The translations under genes were made by a program, and so were the position numbers. This document shows positions 18,162 through 27,522 of a stretch of DNA of 64,000 nucleotides, piece after piece. Under the pieces are notes generated by a model. That model did no database searches. It had not been told where the DNA came from and saw only the letters and a list, made by a program, of their open reading frames with translations. This stretch comes from CAWBOY01 sp963790585 (GTDB taxonomy: Bacteria > Planctomycetota > Planctomycetia > Gemmatales > Gemmataceae). The DNA lies in NCBI GenBank assembly GCA_963790585.1, contig CAWBOY010000004.1, positions 62,001 through 126,000 on the forward strand, written 5' to 3'. Each line of letters opens with the position of its first letter. Position 1 is the stretch's first letter.

Positions 18162-19539
18162 ATGATGCACCCACTATTGATCAGCCTCGTTCTCTCTTTC
18201 GCCCCAGTCGGGAGCGACCCGACGCCAACCTCGACCGTGGCCGCCACTCCGGTGCGGCCGGTCGTCAGCCGCGACTGGAACCTGCGGCAAACGCCGATCG
18301 TCGATGCCATCCGCGGCTCGCGCGAGGCCATCGTCAATATCCACTCTGAGCGCTCGGTCAATGGGCCGCTTCACGACGAGCTGCTCGCCCTCACGCCGTC
18401 GCAGAATCGCGTCAACGGCATGGGCACCGGCATCATCATCGATCCGCGCGGCTACATCATCACCAATCAGCATGTCGTCGATGAAGTGAGTATGATCCGC
18501 GTCCGCCTCGCCGACGGCACCTCGGCCAGCGCCGGGTCGTCGCCCGCGATGCCGAAAACGATCTCGCTATGCTCAAGATCGAGACCAATCGCGCCCTGCC
18601 GACGATCAACCTCGGCACAGCCAACGACCTCATGGTCGGCGAGACTGTCATCGCCATCGGCAACGCCTATGGCTACGAAAACACCGTAACTCTTGGCATC
18701 GTCAGCGCCATTGGCCGCGACGTGACGCTCAACAAAGAAGTCTCTTACAAGTCGCTGATCCAAACCGATGCCGCCATCAACCCGGGCAACAGCGGCGGTC
18801 CGCTCATCAACATCCACGGCGAACTGATCGGCGTCAACGTCGCCATCCGAGCCGGCGCTCAAGGCATCGGCTTCGCCATTCCGGTCGACACCATGATTCG
18901 CGTTGCCTCGACCATGCTCGCCAATCAATCGCGCTCGAAAGCCATGAGTTCCGGCATGACGGTCAAGGACGAGTTGCTCCGCCAGGACGACAACTCGATG
19001 GTTCGCCGTCTCGTCGTGGACAAAGTCGAACCGAACGGTCCAGCCGACAAGGCTGGCCTCCAGCGCGGCGACGTCCTATTGCGCGTCGGCGCCCAGTCGG
19101 TCTCCAACACGCTCGACCTGGAACGGGCCCTGTTGGAGTTCAACGTCGGTGACAAGGTGTTGACACTCTATCGCCGTTCCGGGTCTGAACAGCGGGCTGA
19201 CATCGTGCTGTCGAGCCGCACTGTCCCCGAAGGAACGGACCTCATCTGGCGCAAATTCGGCCTGCGCCTTCAAAACGCCAACGCCGACGCCGTGACGCGC
19301 GTCGATGCCAAGCTTCACGGCGGCATGTTGGTAACCGACATCCGCCCCGACAGCAGCGCAAGCGCGCCGGCGTCAAGCGTGGCGATATCCTCGTCGGTCT
19401 GCACTTGTGGGAAATGCTGAGCCTGGAAAACGTGGCCTACGTCCTCAATCACAAAGATTTGCAGACCTTCAATCCCGTGAAGTTCTACATCCTCCGCGGC
19501 GGCGAAGTCCATCGCGGCTTGTTGCAAGCGGGCGATTGA
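18162..19539 (+). CDS. HtrA/DegP-like trypsin-type serine protease with PDZ domains (two frame breaks)
   Basis: About 459 residues when read through breaks near 18533 and 19363. Signal peptide MMHPLLISLVLSFAPVGS. The protease domain has the catalytic His in GYIITNQHVVDE, Asp in ARDAENDLAMLKI and Ser in INPGNSGGPLINIHGELIGVN. A PDZ domain follows (VEPNGPADKAGLQRGDVLLRVG), then a second PDZ-like part (GGMLVTDIRPDS, AGVKRGDILVGLHLW). Such proteins degrade misfolded periplasmic proteins. Both breaks are repaired by one added base (C near 18533; one base near 19363) and rejoin conserved sequence, so indel errors are likely. The end at 19539 (GLLQAGD, stop) is in the third frame. Confidence 0.9.
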
Positions 19540-19930
19540 AAAATTCGTTGCGCGCTGATCACACAACCCCTGAACAAATTCCTTGACCAAGGGAGTCGTG
19601 GCCGGGGTCGGTACTCCGACCCCGGTTTAGCCCAAGCGTCTTCCGAGAACCGGGGTCGGTACTCCGACCCCGGCCACGACCCTCGGCTTGCCCTTAGGAT
19701 TAGTGGCCGCCTGCTTTGTAGCTTTCTTGGTAGGTCGCGCCATATTACGGCGGCTAAGCCATTGACGCGCCTCCTTCCTTTGCGAATGCTCTTGCCCCAT
19801 CTGTGACACATCACTATAAGCCTCACGTCTTCGCGGTCCGGCCGCCATCCTTGACGGTGTCTGTATCGTCCGTTATCGTAAGATTTCGCGGCATTTTGAG
19901 CTGGTGCAAATTCACACGCCGAGGATGACG
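19540..19930. other. Intergenic region with paired CCGGGGTCGG palindromes
   Basis: At 19591-19681 the palindrome CCGGGGTCGGTACTCCGACC (and on) occurs twice, and the outer flanks GTCGTGGCC / GGCCACGAC also pair, making a nested inverted repeat. A 38-codon Lys-rich minus-strand ORF (19627-19743, starting MARPTKKATKQ) runs into the repeat and is not convincing. The rest shows nothing I can name; a promoter for the DksA-like gene should be here. Confidence 0.6.
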
Positions 19931-20305
19931 ATGACCAAGCCCGAGCTGGACGCATACCAGAAAACTTTGCTTGCCATGCGCAGCCGTTTGCGCGGCGATC
20001 TCTCTCATTTGGCGGACTCGGCACTTGGCTCGGCGGCGTCACTGGCGAACGCGGGACCGGCTTCGGCACCCGCCGACCCGGCCGACCTCGGCAGCGACAG
20101 CTACGAACAAGACTTCACCTTCAGCCTGATGCAAAACCAGGAACACGTCCTCGAAGAAATCGGCGACGCCCTCGAACGAGCCCAAAAAGGCACCTTTGGG
20201 CGCTGCGAGGAATGCGATATGGTCATTCCGAAGGCCCGCTTGCAAGCATTGCCTTACACACGTCATTGCGTCGATTGTGCGCGAAAGCTCCAACAACGTT
20301 CTTGA
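19931..20305 (+). CDS. DksA/TraR-type C4 zinc-finger protein
   Basis: 124 residues from the ATG at 19931 (GAGG 6 bp upstream; an ATG at 19925 is possible). The N-terminal helical hairpin (KPELDAYQKTLLAMRSRLRGDLSHLA and LMQNQEHVLEEIGDALERA) leads to the zinc finger GRCEECDMVIPKARLQALPYTRHCVDCA with four cysteines. DksA/TraR proteins bind in the RNA polymerase secondary channel or act as small transcription regulators; the acidic tip residues needed for DksA activity cannot be confirmed. Its TGA overlaps the ATG at 20305 of lspA, so the two are probably translationally coupled. Confidence 0.9.
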   Translation: MTKPELDAYQKTLLAMRSRLRGDLSHLADSALGSAASLANAGPASAPADPADLGSDSYEQDFTFSLMQNQEHVLEEIGDALERAQKGTFGRCEECDMVIPKARLQALPYTRHCVDCARKLQQRS

Positions 20306-21033
20306 TGGGTCATACGCTTATGCCGGAACGCTCCTTTCGCCTGCTGCTCTGGTCGCTGGCCCTCTTCGGCGTCTTGGCCGATCAGGCCTCGAAATACAGC
20401 GTCTTTGCCTGGCTGGCGAAAGTCGACGATCACACCTTCGTTCTGCTCCGCCCCACGGCGGACAAGGGCTTTCAGCTGCGCACACAGTACCAGACCGATC
20501 CCAAAGCTGGGCCGGTCGTCCCCTACGTCAATCAAGGGGCGCTATTCGGCTTTTTGAACGATCCCAAATATGGCAATAGCGCCAATGCCGGTTTCGCCCT
20601 CATTAGCTTTCTCGCCGCCCTCGCCATCGCTTATTGGTCCAGTTTTCGCGCCACGGCCCGCGATGGCTGGTTATGTGCCGCTCTGGGACTGATTCTTGGC
20701 GGCACTCTTGGCAATCTTTATGACCGAGTGGTTTTCGGCGGCGTCCGTGACTTTCTGCACTGGAATTATCTCTACGATTGGCCTGTCTTCAACTTTGCCG
20801 ATTGCTGCCTTGTCTGCGGCGCCGGCCTGTTGCTCCTCCAGGCCTTCGGCGCCAACCGGCACCCGCTACCGATAGCCCCGCGGATAAATCCGGGTCTGGC
20901 AAGATTGCTACAGTACCCGTCTCCAATGGTAGTGCTGTCGCACCGAGTTCTCCATGAGTTAGGAAGCGCCGATGATCGGTATCCTCACCCTGTCCTGCGC
21001 TATCGTTCTGTCCACGTCGAACGTCGAACCTGA
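20305..21033 (+). CDS. lspA: Signal peptidase II (prolipoprotein signal peptidase)
   Basis: About 242 residues; it cleaves the signal peptide of diacylglyceryl-modified prolipoproteins in the inner membrane. Hydrophobic segments and the conserved motifs are visible: LADQASKY, VNQGALFGFLND, LGGTLGNLYDRVVFG and FNFADCCLVCGAGLLLLQAF; the aspartates in LYDR and NFAD are the catalytic pair. An insertion relative to short LspA lies after the first helix (VDDHTFVLLRPTADKG). The start overlaps the DksA-like stop; an ATG at 20320 is an alternative. The C-terminus extends ~60 residues past the last helix and overlaps the next gene by 62 bp, so the true end could be earlier if there is an indel. Confidence 0.92.
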   Translation: MGHTLMPERSFRLLLWSLALFGVLADQASKYSVFAWLAKVDDHTFVLLRPTADKGFQLRTQYQTDPKAGPVVPYVNQGALFGFLNDPKYGNSANAGFALISFLAALAIAYWSSFRATARDGWLCAALGLILGGTLGNLYDRVVFGGVRDFLHWNYLYDWPVFNFADCCLVCGAGLLLLQAFGANRHPLPIAPRINPGLARLLQYPSPMVVLSHRVLHELGSADDRYPHPVLRYRSVHVERRT

Positions 21034-21952
21034 GCAAAAAGAAGTTGAAAAGGGCACGATTCGCTTCGTCGCCCTCGACGATCAGGCGAGTACCCCGCAA
21101 TGTTACCGGCTTGAGCCACGCACCTTTGAATATGAACTCAAGTCGCTTTACGACCTGCCCGGCACGGACGTTCATCTCTCCCAATTGACTTATCCCACCG
21201 CTCTCGAAAGCAAAATCAAGGAAAACAATACCGTCTATGCGGAGTATTATTGTCCCAAGGGAAAGGGGCCTTTCCCGGGCGTAATCGTCCTTGACATCCT
21301 GGCTGGCGATGGCCGGGTTTCGCGCACCATCGGCACGCATCTCGCGCAGAACGGCATCGCGGCCCTTTATGTGACCATGCCGCATTACGGTCCGCGCCGG
21401 CCGCCGGGGAGCAAGGTTCGCCTGCTGAGCCCGGATCTTGAGCAAACGATAACTTCCGTCCGCCAGACCGTCCTCGATTTACGATTCGCCGCAGCCTGGC
21501 TGGAAAAGAGACCCGAAGTCGATCCGAAACGGCTCGGCATCCTTGGCACCAGTCTCGGGAGCTTTTTCGCTGCTCTCACCGGCGAGATGGAGCCGCGCCT
21601 TGGCCGGGTCGCTGTCTTGCTCGGCGGGGGTGGTTTCGTCGATGCCTTCTGGGATGACCCACGCGGCCTCTCTTACCGCCGCATCTACGAAGCCTTCGGC
21701 GGCACCAAGGAATTCCTGAAGAATAAAATCGCCGCGGTCGATCCGATCACTAGCGCTGCCAATTTGAAGAGTCGCAAACTTCTGATACTCGCGGGCAAGG
21801 TGGATGAGATCGTCCCCCCGAGCATGGCCGAGGCTCTCTGGCAGGCGAGCGGCAAGCAAAAAATCATTTGGTACAACTGTTCTCACTATGGAGCGGTGTT
21901 TTATCTGCTCGACGCGCTGGGGCATATAACGAAGCACTTTCAACAGGATTGA
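20972..21952 (+). CDS. Exported alpha/beta-hydrolase, dienelactone-hydrolase/acetyl-esterase-like
   Basis: 326 residues with a short hydrophobic N-terminus (MIGILTLSCAIVLSTS). The hydrolase core has the nucleophile elbow GTSLGS, a possible acid residue in LAGKVDEIVPP and His in CSHYGAVF; FPGVIVLDILAGDGRVSRTIG precedes the oxyanion side. Members cleave esters or lactones; the substrate is unknown. AGGAAG upstream serves as RBS. It overlaps the end of lspA and is likely cotranscribed. A family-A/other composite repeat follows the stop after 3 bp. Confidence 0.85.
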   Translation: MIGILTLSCAIVLSTSNVEPEQKEVEKGTIRFVALDDQASTPQCYRLEPRTFEYELKSLYDLPGTDVHLSQLTYPTALESKIKENNTVYAEYYCPKGKGPFPGVIVLDILAGDGRVSRTIGTHLAQNGIAALYVTMPHYGPRRPPGSKVRLLSPDLEQTITSVRQTVLDLRFAAAWLEKRPEVDPKRLGILGTSLGSFFAALTGEMEPRLGRVAVLLGGGGFVDAFWDDPRGLSYRRIYEAFGGTKEFLKNKIAAVDPITSAANLKSRKLLILAGKVDEIVPPSMAEALWQASGKQKIIWYNCSHYGAVFYLLDALGHITKHFQQD

Positions 21953-21955
21953 TTT

Positions 21956-22148
21956 CGTTTAGCCGCGAGCTGCAGGCGAGCGCTCACACTGGTTGTGACA
22001 TGGTCTCCTGACCATGTCACTCGAACACGTGAGACCTTCGGTCGCGCCAAGTGGAACGGTCGGGAGACCGTTCCACAACACCGGCGTTCCACAACACGGT
22101 CTGATAGCGCTATCACACAGCGCTCGCCTATCGGCTCGCGGCTAAACG
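21956..22148. repeat. Nested palindromic repeat: family A arms enclosing two other palindromes
   Basis: The outer arms CGTTTAGCCGCGAG...GGCGAGCGCT (left) and AGCGCTCGCC...CTCGCGGCTAAACG (right) are family A. Between them lie TGACATGGTCTCCTGACCAT (with GTCA, about 21996-22018) and GTGGAACGGTCGGGAGACCG (with TTCCAC, about 22049-22076), plus partial duplicates. The inner units resemble those at 39248-39356. This looks like repeats inserted into a repeat. Confidence 0.75.
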
Positions 22149-22221
22149 TTCGTGCGCCGCCGCAAAAACTCCACACCTATCAATCGGCAGGAGATTACAA
22201 TAGAACAAGGAGGCTCGATCC

Positions 22222-25200
22222 GTGTCGACTCCCCTTCAGCAAACGGAATTTGCTCCCTTTTTGGCTCGGAATCAGGGGAGGCTCGTCGTGATGGACCGGA
22301 ACTCAACCTCGCCGACAACACAACCTCCCGCGTCCACAGGCGGACGCCGCCTGCGGTTTTTCCTTATCTTCGCGGTCGTCGTCATCGTACTGCTGGGCGT
22401 AGGTTGGTTCCTGGCCGCTCCGTTCATTCGTTCTCACGCAGCGAGCAAGCTCGGCGCTATGCTCGGCTTGCCTGTCGAATTGCACAGCGCCAGCGTCGGT
22501 CTCTTCTCCTCGACCAAGCTCGAAGGCATTGTCATAAGTGAACCAGACGGGAAACCGTGGCTCACGATCGACGAAGCGGATGTCGATGTCTCCGCGCTCG
22601 ATATGTTTGGTTCCGGCGCGCCGACGACACTTCACGTCAAAGGGGCCAAAGCGACTCTACGCTTCGATGCCGAGGGCAACCTGCTCACGAAGCTGCCAAA
22701 ATCGCAAAGCTCGCCGGACGCCTGGCCGCATATCACGCTCGAGGAAAGCACGCTGATTCTCGACCAGCAGGGCCCGGGACGCGAGCCGTTGGCTCTCGAA
22801 CATTTCTCCGCTGACGTCCAACTCGTCAACGGCCAAATGGAGATCAACGGCAAATTGCTGACCGAAGGTCGCAACGCCTGGACGACCAAGGGAACCTATC
22901 AGCCCCAGGTGGAGACGATCGCCCTGGATCTGCGTTGCGATCAAGGAGTCTTGAATCCGAGTTGGCTCGAGCATCTGCCGTTCATTTCGCCGAAGGTCTG
23001 GCGGCAAGTCCGGGTCGAAGGCGATTCCGCGGTCGATCTTCATCTCGAGTTTTCCGTTGATAAGCCAGGCGTCCTCTATCGCATTGGCCTCCAGCCGCGA
23101 AGCGTGGCGCTGACCATCTCCTCAATCGAGCTGACCACTCTGAAAACCAAGGGCAAAGTCGATATCGCCGACAGTGTCGTCACGCTTCACGACATGGTCG
23201 GCACCAGCGCCGGCGGCGAGATCCAGGTCCCGGACGCGACACTCGACTTCCATGATCCGGATGTCTACAATCTCGACTTCCGCAAGGTGAGCGTGGCGCG
23301 CGTGAACCTCAAAAAGCTGCCGCGCGGCAAGTGGATGTCGCCCATCGTCGTTCAGTTCGGCGGCGAGCTGACGGGGGAAGCGAAATTAAACATCGTGATG
23401 GATCACCACAGCACGAAAACGACCGGCGACGGCCAGGGTGTTCTCGTCAAGACACTGGCGGGGCAACAGGCGCAACTGCATTTGAACCTACAGAGCGGCG
23501 ACGGCGGCTTTTCTGTCAGGCCAGCTTCCTCGAACCTGCATCAACTCGTCCCCGCGCACCTGACGCCGCTGCTGCTCCCGAACAAACCCGCGCCTGAGAA
23601 GACTGCGCCTGACAAAGCCGTGGAAGCACAAAATCATCCCGTCTTGCAGCTCGTCACTCAAGCGACCGACGCTGTCTCGTGGTCGGCACGGCAATTCGCG
23701 GCTGGTGTCGCCGCCGCGCCCGGCGCGATCAAGCGTGTCGCGTCCCAGCTGCTGCCCGGTCCTCAAAAGACGATGCTCGACGCCAGTCTCAAGCTGACCG
23801 ATGTCGATCTCGCCCGGCTCGTCAAAGACCTGAAGGTGAAGCTGCCGTTCGCTCTCGATGGCAAACTGTCGTTCGACGTCAAATTCGGCGTGCCTATCAA
23901 TGAGCCGTCCAACTATGGGGCCTATCGTGTCGACGGGAACTTTCAGATGTCGCGCCTGGACCTGGCCGGCCTCGACTTCAACAACGTCAACGGCACGGTG
24001 AAACTCGATAACGGCGTCGTCAGTATTGAAATGCTCAAAGGCGAAGTACCTTCGCCTCGCCCAGGCGCAGTGCCTGGGAAGTTCCACGGATCGAGCACGC
24101 TGCAATGGGTGCCGCTGGGCGATCTATCCGCCGAACTCGGCATCGAAAATCTACCGCTCGAGGTCCTTCTCGATCATCTGCCGGAGACAAAAGGGTTGGC
24201 CCAGGGCCCGCTCAATGGACAGTTGAAGTTGCAAGCCCCCGCGAATCGGCTCAGCGATGTGACGGCCTATTCAGCCACCGGCTCGCTCAAGTCCGATCGC
24301 CTTGAGAGTGGTGGCGCCGCCTTGTCCAAGGTGGATGCCGAGGTGGCCCTCAAGAGCGGAGTCGCCAAGATTTCCTCGCTGTCGGCCCAGCTCGGCGAAG
24401 CGCCGTTCACGGCCGCTGGCGACGTGAATTTCGCACAAAAGGGATCGCCCTATAGCGCCAAGGCCAGCATGAAAGATGCCGACCTCGTGGCGCTGCAAAA
24501 GCTCCTTCTTTACGGCAAGACCCTTTTCCCGCTGAAAGGCAAGCTCGACGCCACCGCCAACCTCCAGGGCACCTTCGCGGCATCCGGCGTCAAAGCGAAT
24601 GGCACGGCTTCCGTTCAATCCTTGGAATACGACAAAATCAAGGCCAACAGCGCCAAATTCGATTGGACCCTCGACCCGGAGGGACTCGATTTCAAAGGCT
24701 TGCAGGCTTCGCTGCTGCAAGGCAAGGTCACAGGGTCGGGCCGCATTCCTTTCTATGCCAAGTCGACAGGCAATGTCGATTTGCTGGTGGCGGACCTGGA
24801 GGCACAGGACCTCCTCAAAGAGCTACCCGGCGTGAAGCTGCGGCTTTCGGGTCGCGTCTCCGGCAAGGTGAAGGGCAGCCTCGCCGCCAGCGACGCGGAA
24901 GGACAGCGCACCGCCACAGCCGAGATGGACCTGACCGCGCCGCGCCTCAAGGTCGAGAACTTCACAACGCAAAAACTCAAGGCGAATCTCAGCTACAAAA
25001 AGGGACAAACCAGCTATCACCTCGAAGGCGACGTCCTCGGCGGCAAGTTCGAACTCGACGGTAAGGTGCCCGGTGACGGCGACAAGCCGGATGAGAAAAA
25101 GATGTCGCTTTTCAACGGGGCCGGCCAAGGAACGCTGAAAATCACCGGCGGCCGATTGAGTCAGCTGGGCACGGCCCTCGGTAGCCGCGGACCGCTCGAT

Positions 25201-26403
25201 TCCTTACGAGGCCGCGTCGATCTCACGCTCACGTATGGTTCTTCGGGCCAAAAAGGGGGCCTGGACGGCCAGGGCACGATTCGCATCAGCCGGCTCCAGT
25301 GGGCCGACAATGTCATCAGTGATTCGATTCGAGCGCGCATCCGAATCGCCAATGGCGAAATTCATATCGAGGAAGCGTCCGGAATCATCGGCGACGGCGA
25401 GTTGACCATTCGCTTGATCTGGAACATAAACGATCCGGATAGAAGTCGATTCAAGCTGTCGCTGGTCCATGCGGATACCGTCCGCGTTCTGGCTCCGCTA
25501 GGCTTCGGCAACGCCGAGAATGGGCCGATTCAAGGTTCCGTCGATGCCCTGTTGCAGGGCAGACTCGGTCGCGAGTGGCGCGGCGAAGGCCAACTGGTTT
25601 TCAGACGTTCCAAGTTTTTTGGCGCCGAAGTGGGCGAGTGGCGTATGCCGGTCGAGTTCGGTTACAACCCAAACTTCGGCAGCGGCTTCCTCAATGTCCG
25701 CGACAGCGTGGCGCAGCTCGGCCAAGGCCGAGCCGTCGGTAATGCCATGTTCCGCCTGAACGACAGGCTACGGCTCGAAGGCGGTTTCCGTTTCACCAAC
25801 GCCGACCTCAAGGCGATTCTGCCGCCATCGGACGCCGCCCATGTGCCCGATGGCCGCATGAGCGGACGGCTCGATTTCAATTCCGACAATTTGCGCAGCG
25901 CGGATGACCTGAACGCAACGCTCGACGCGACCCTGGGCCAAACCCAAGCCTTCAGCCTGCCGATCTTGCGGTTGCTGGTCCCTTATCTCGCACCAGGCCG
26001 GTCGGCTCTCTCGTTTCAATCAGGCGATCTACACGCTCGTCTAGGCAACGGCGTCGCGCGAGTGCAGAAATTAAGCCTTGTCGGGCCTTTCTTGTCTGTC
26101 TTGATCGAAGGGACTATGACGACGCAGGGCCGACTCGATCTCGATGTCACGGGACGTTCAGGAGATTTCGGCGTCAACGCCCCCGCGATTCGGCTCATCG
26201 CCCGTCGGATCCCCGCCGTCGGCCCGATCCCCGTAAGCCTGATCGCCGACATCAGCTCGCTGGTCGCGGGCCGCGTTGTGCGGTTACACGTGACCGGGAC
26301 GACGCGCAACCCCGTAGTCCAGTTCTCGCCGATCGCGCAATTGACGACGGAAGCGGTCCGGTTCATCATCGACCAGGCGAATATCCCGCTGCCGGCGCGG
26401 TGA
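22222..26403 (+). CDS. Very large AsmA-like/TamB-related membrane-anchored protein
   Basis: 1393 residues from the GTG at 22222 (AAGGAGG 9 bp upstream); an ATG at 22291, also with GGGGAGG upstream, would remove 23 residues. A single N-terminal helix (FFLIFAVVVIVLLGVGWFLAAPFI) is followed by a very long beta-rich periplasmic part with repeated AsmA-type phrases: KLGAMLGLPVELHSASVGLFS near the helix, GKLSFDVKFG, GKLDATANLQGTFA, LRLSGRVSGKVKGSL, and near the end FQSGDLHARLGNGVARVQKLSL, LVGPFLSVLIEGTMT, VTGTTRNPVVQFSPI. AsmA/TamB proteins form grooves thought to carry phospholipid between membranes or help outer-membrane assembly. The frame is intact over 4.2 kb. Convergent with the YheT-like gene. 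Confidence 0.88.
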   Translation: MSTPLQQTEFAPFLARNQGRLVVMDRNSTSPTTQPPASTGGRRLRFFLIFAVVVIVLLGVGWFLAAPFIRSHAASKLGAMLGLPVELHSASVGLFSSTKLEGIVISEPDGKPWLTIDEADVDVSALDMFGSGAPTTLHVKGAKATLRFDAEGNLLTKLPKSQSSPDAWPHITLEESTLILDQQGPGREPLALEHFSADVQLVNGQMEINGKLLTEGRNAWTTKGTYQPQVETIALDLRCDQGVLNPSWLEHLPFISPKVWRQVRVEGDSAVDLHLEFSVDKPGVLYRIGLQPRSVALTISSIELTTLKTKGKVDIADSVVTLHDMVGTSAGGEIQVPDATLDFHDPDVYNLDFRKVSVARVNLKKLPRGKWMSPIVVQFGGELTGEAKLNIVMDHHSTKTTGDGQGVLVKTLAGQQAQLHLNLQSGDGGFSVRPASSNLHQLVPAHLTPLLLPNKPAPEKTAPDKAVEAQNHPVLQLVTQATDAVSWSARQFAAGVAAAPGAIKRVASQLLPGPQKTMLDASLKLTDVDLARLVKDLKVKLPFALDGKLSFDVKFGVPINEPSNYGAYRVDGNFQMSRLDLAGLDFNNVNGTVKLDNGVVSIEMLKGEVPSPRPGAVPGKFHGSSTLQWVPLGDLSAELGIENLPLEVLLDHLPETKGLAQGPLNGQLKLQAPANRLSDVTAYSATGSLKSDRLESGGAALSKVDAEVALKSGVAKISSLSAQLGEAPFTAAGDVNFAQKGSPYSAKASMKDADLVALQKLLLYGKTLFPLKGKLDATANLQGTFAASGVKANGTASVQSLEYDKIKANSAKFDWTLDPEGLDFKGLQASLLQGKVTGSGRIPFYAKSTGNVDLLVADLEAQDLLKELPGVKLRLSGRVSGKVKGSLAASDAEGQRTATAEMDLTAPRLKVENFTTQKLKANLSYKKGQTSYHLEGDVLGGKFELDGKVPGDGDKPDEKKMSLFNGAGQGTLKITGGRLSQLGTALGSRGPLDSLRGRVDLTLTYGSSGQKGGLDGQGTIRISRLQWADNVISDSIRARIRIANGEIHIEEASGIIGDGELTIRLIWNINDPDRSRFKLSLVHADTVRVLAPLGFGNAENGPIQGSVDALLQGRLGREWRGEGQLVFRRSKFFGAEVGEWRMPVEFGYNPNFGSGFLNVRDSVAQLGQGRAVGNAMFRLNDRLRLEGGFRFTNADLKAILPPSDAAHVPDGRMSGRLDFNSDNLRSADDLNATLDATLGQTQAFSLPILRLLVPYLAPGRSALSFQSGDLHARLGNGVARVQKLSLVGPFLSVLIEGTMTTQGRLDLDVTGRSGDFGVNAPAIRLIARRIPAVGPIPVSLIADISSLVAGRVVRLHVTGTTRNPVVQFSPIAQLTTEAVRFIIDQANIPLPAR

Positions 26404-26422
26404 AACCGTGCTGTAGTAGAAT

Positions 26423-27406
26423 TCACGCCTCCATCAACCACCCAACCAAGCGGCGGTCCGCCCAGCGGATGCCGCCGACGCCGTCCCAGCCGACAAAGCC
26501 GAGATGCCCGCCGTGGGCGACGATTTGAATCGTCACATTCTCGGATACCTTCACGGTTTCAAACGGTTCCACAGCAATGAACGGGTCGTCGCGCGCCGTG
26601 ATGATGAGCGTCTTCACACGAATGCGACTTAGTGCGAAGTACGATGACGAGCGCGTGTAGTAATCGAGGGCGTCGATGAAGCCACAGCGTGGAGCGGTGT
26701 AGAGTTCGTCGAAGAGGCGCATCGTCATGCGCTGAGGAAATTTGAGTGGCGGCAGATCGGGAAAAACGCGCTGCCGCGTCTGTGCGTGGGCAATGAGCGT
26801 TTCGAGGAACGATTTCTCGTAAAGACGATTGCTCGGCCTCGATAAGAGGGCTGCACATCGGCCGAGATCGATCGGCGGTCCGAGGGCCGCGACGCGATGG
26901 AGTCCCGGCACCGGGAATTCATCTGCCTCGCCGGCGAGCTTGAGTGAGACGTTGCCACCCAGCGAAACGCCGAGCAGATTCAGCGGCGAGGTAGGGCTCC
27001 AGCGGTTGATTTCCGCAAGCGCGGCTCGCAGATCGTCCGATCGGCCCGCATGATACGGCACGCGAGCCAACGCGAGACCAGCGCCCGCGCCGCGCTGATC
27101 GAGACGCACCACCCGAGACCCCTGACGCATCAGTTCCGAGCCGAGCCGTTCGACCTGGGCCGAGCGGTGCGAGCCAGTCAGGCCATGGACGACGACCGTG
27201 ATCGGCTTGCCGAGTTCCCAGCCCGTGGGAATGGAATCATGCAATACGAGACTATCGCCATCGCTCAAGGGGACAATGTGTTGCCGAGTCGGGTAAGGAA
27301 AGCCGCCGCTGGTGAGAAAAAAACCGAGCAGGGTCTGTATGTGCGGATTGCTCAGCAACGGCAGGGGGCGAAAATCGTCGAGGGGAGGTAACAAGGCGGT
27401 TCTCAT
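26423..27406 (-). CDS. YheT-like alpha/beta-hydrolase
   Basis: 327 residues from the ATG at 27406. The opening FRPLPLLSNPHIQTLLGFF is diagnostic of the YheT/ABHD1-3 family; then VVVHGLTGSHRS (oxyanion region), LNLLGVSLGGNVSL (nucleophile Ser), TARDDPFIAVE (Asp) and AHGGHLGFVGWDG (His). The family contains esterases and lipid-acting enzymes; the substrate here is not known. The frame is open 37 codons further upstream, but that would overlap the divergent agmatine deiminase start, so I choose the ATG where family similarity begins. Cytoplasmic. Promoters for both divergent genes must lie in the ~115 bp between. Confidence 0.9.
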   Translation of the reverse strand: MRTALLPPLDDFRPLPLLSNPHIQTLLGFFLTSGGFPYPTRQHIVPLSDGDSLVLHDSIPTGWELGKPITVVVHGLTGSHRSAQVERLGSELMRQGSRVVRLDQRGAGAGLALARVPYHAGRSDDLRAALAEINRWSPTSPLNLLGVSLGGNVSLKLAGEADEFPVPGLHRVAALGPPIDLGRCAALLSRPSNRLYEKSFLETLIAHAQTRQRVFPDLPPLKFPQRMTMRLFDELYTAPRCGFIDALDYYTRSSSYFALSRIRVKTLIITARDDPFIAVEPFETVKVSENVTIQIVAHGGHLGFVGWDGVGGIRWADRRLVGWLMEA

Positions 27407-27522
27407 ACGATCCACATAGGCCGCTTGCGTCGAGGGTGTGGTAGGGAAAAGTCTATCAGCTTTTACTACCCTAAGCGATAGTGAATCCTTTGCAAAAGCC
27501 GCGCACACAATCCCCATCTTCC

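Noticed and set aside
19627..19743. 38-codon Lys-rich minus-strand ORF
   Set aside because: It runs into the CCGGGGTCGG palindrome and lacks a convincing RBS or similarity.
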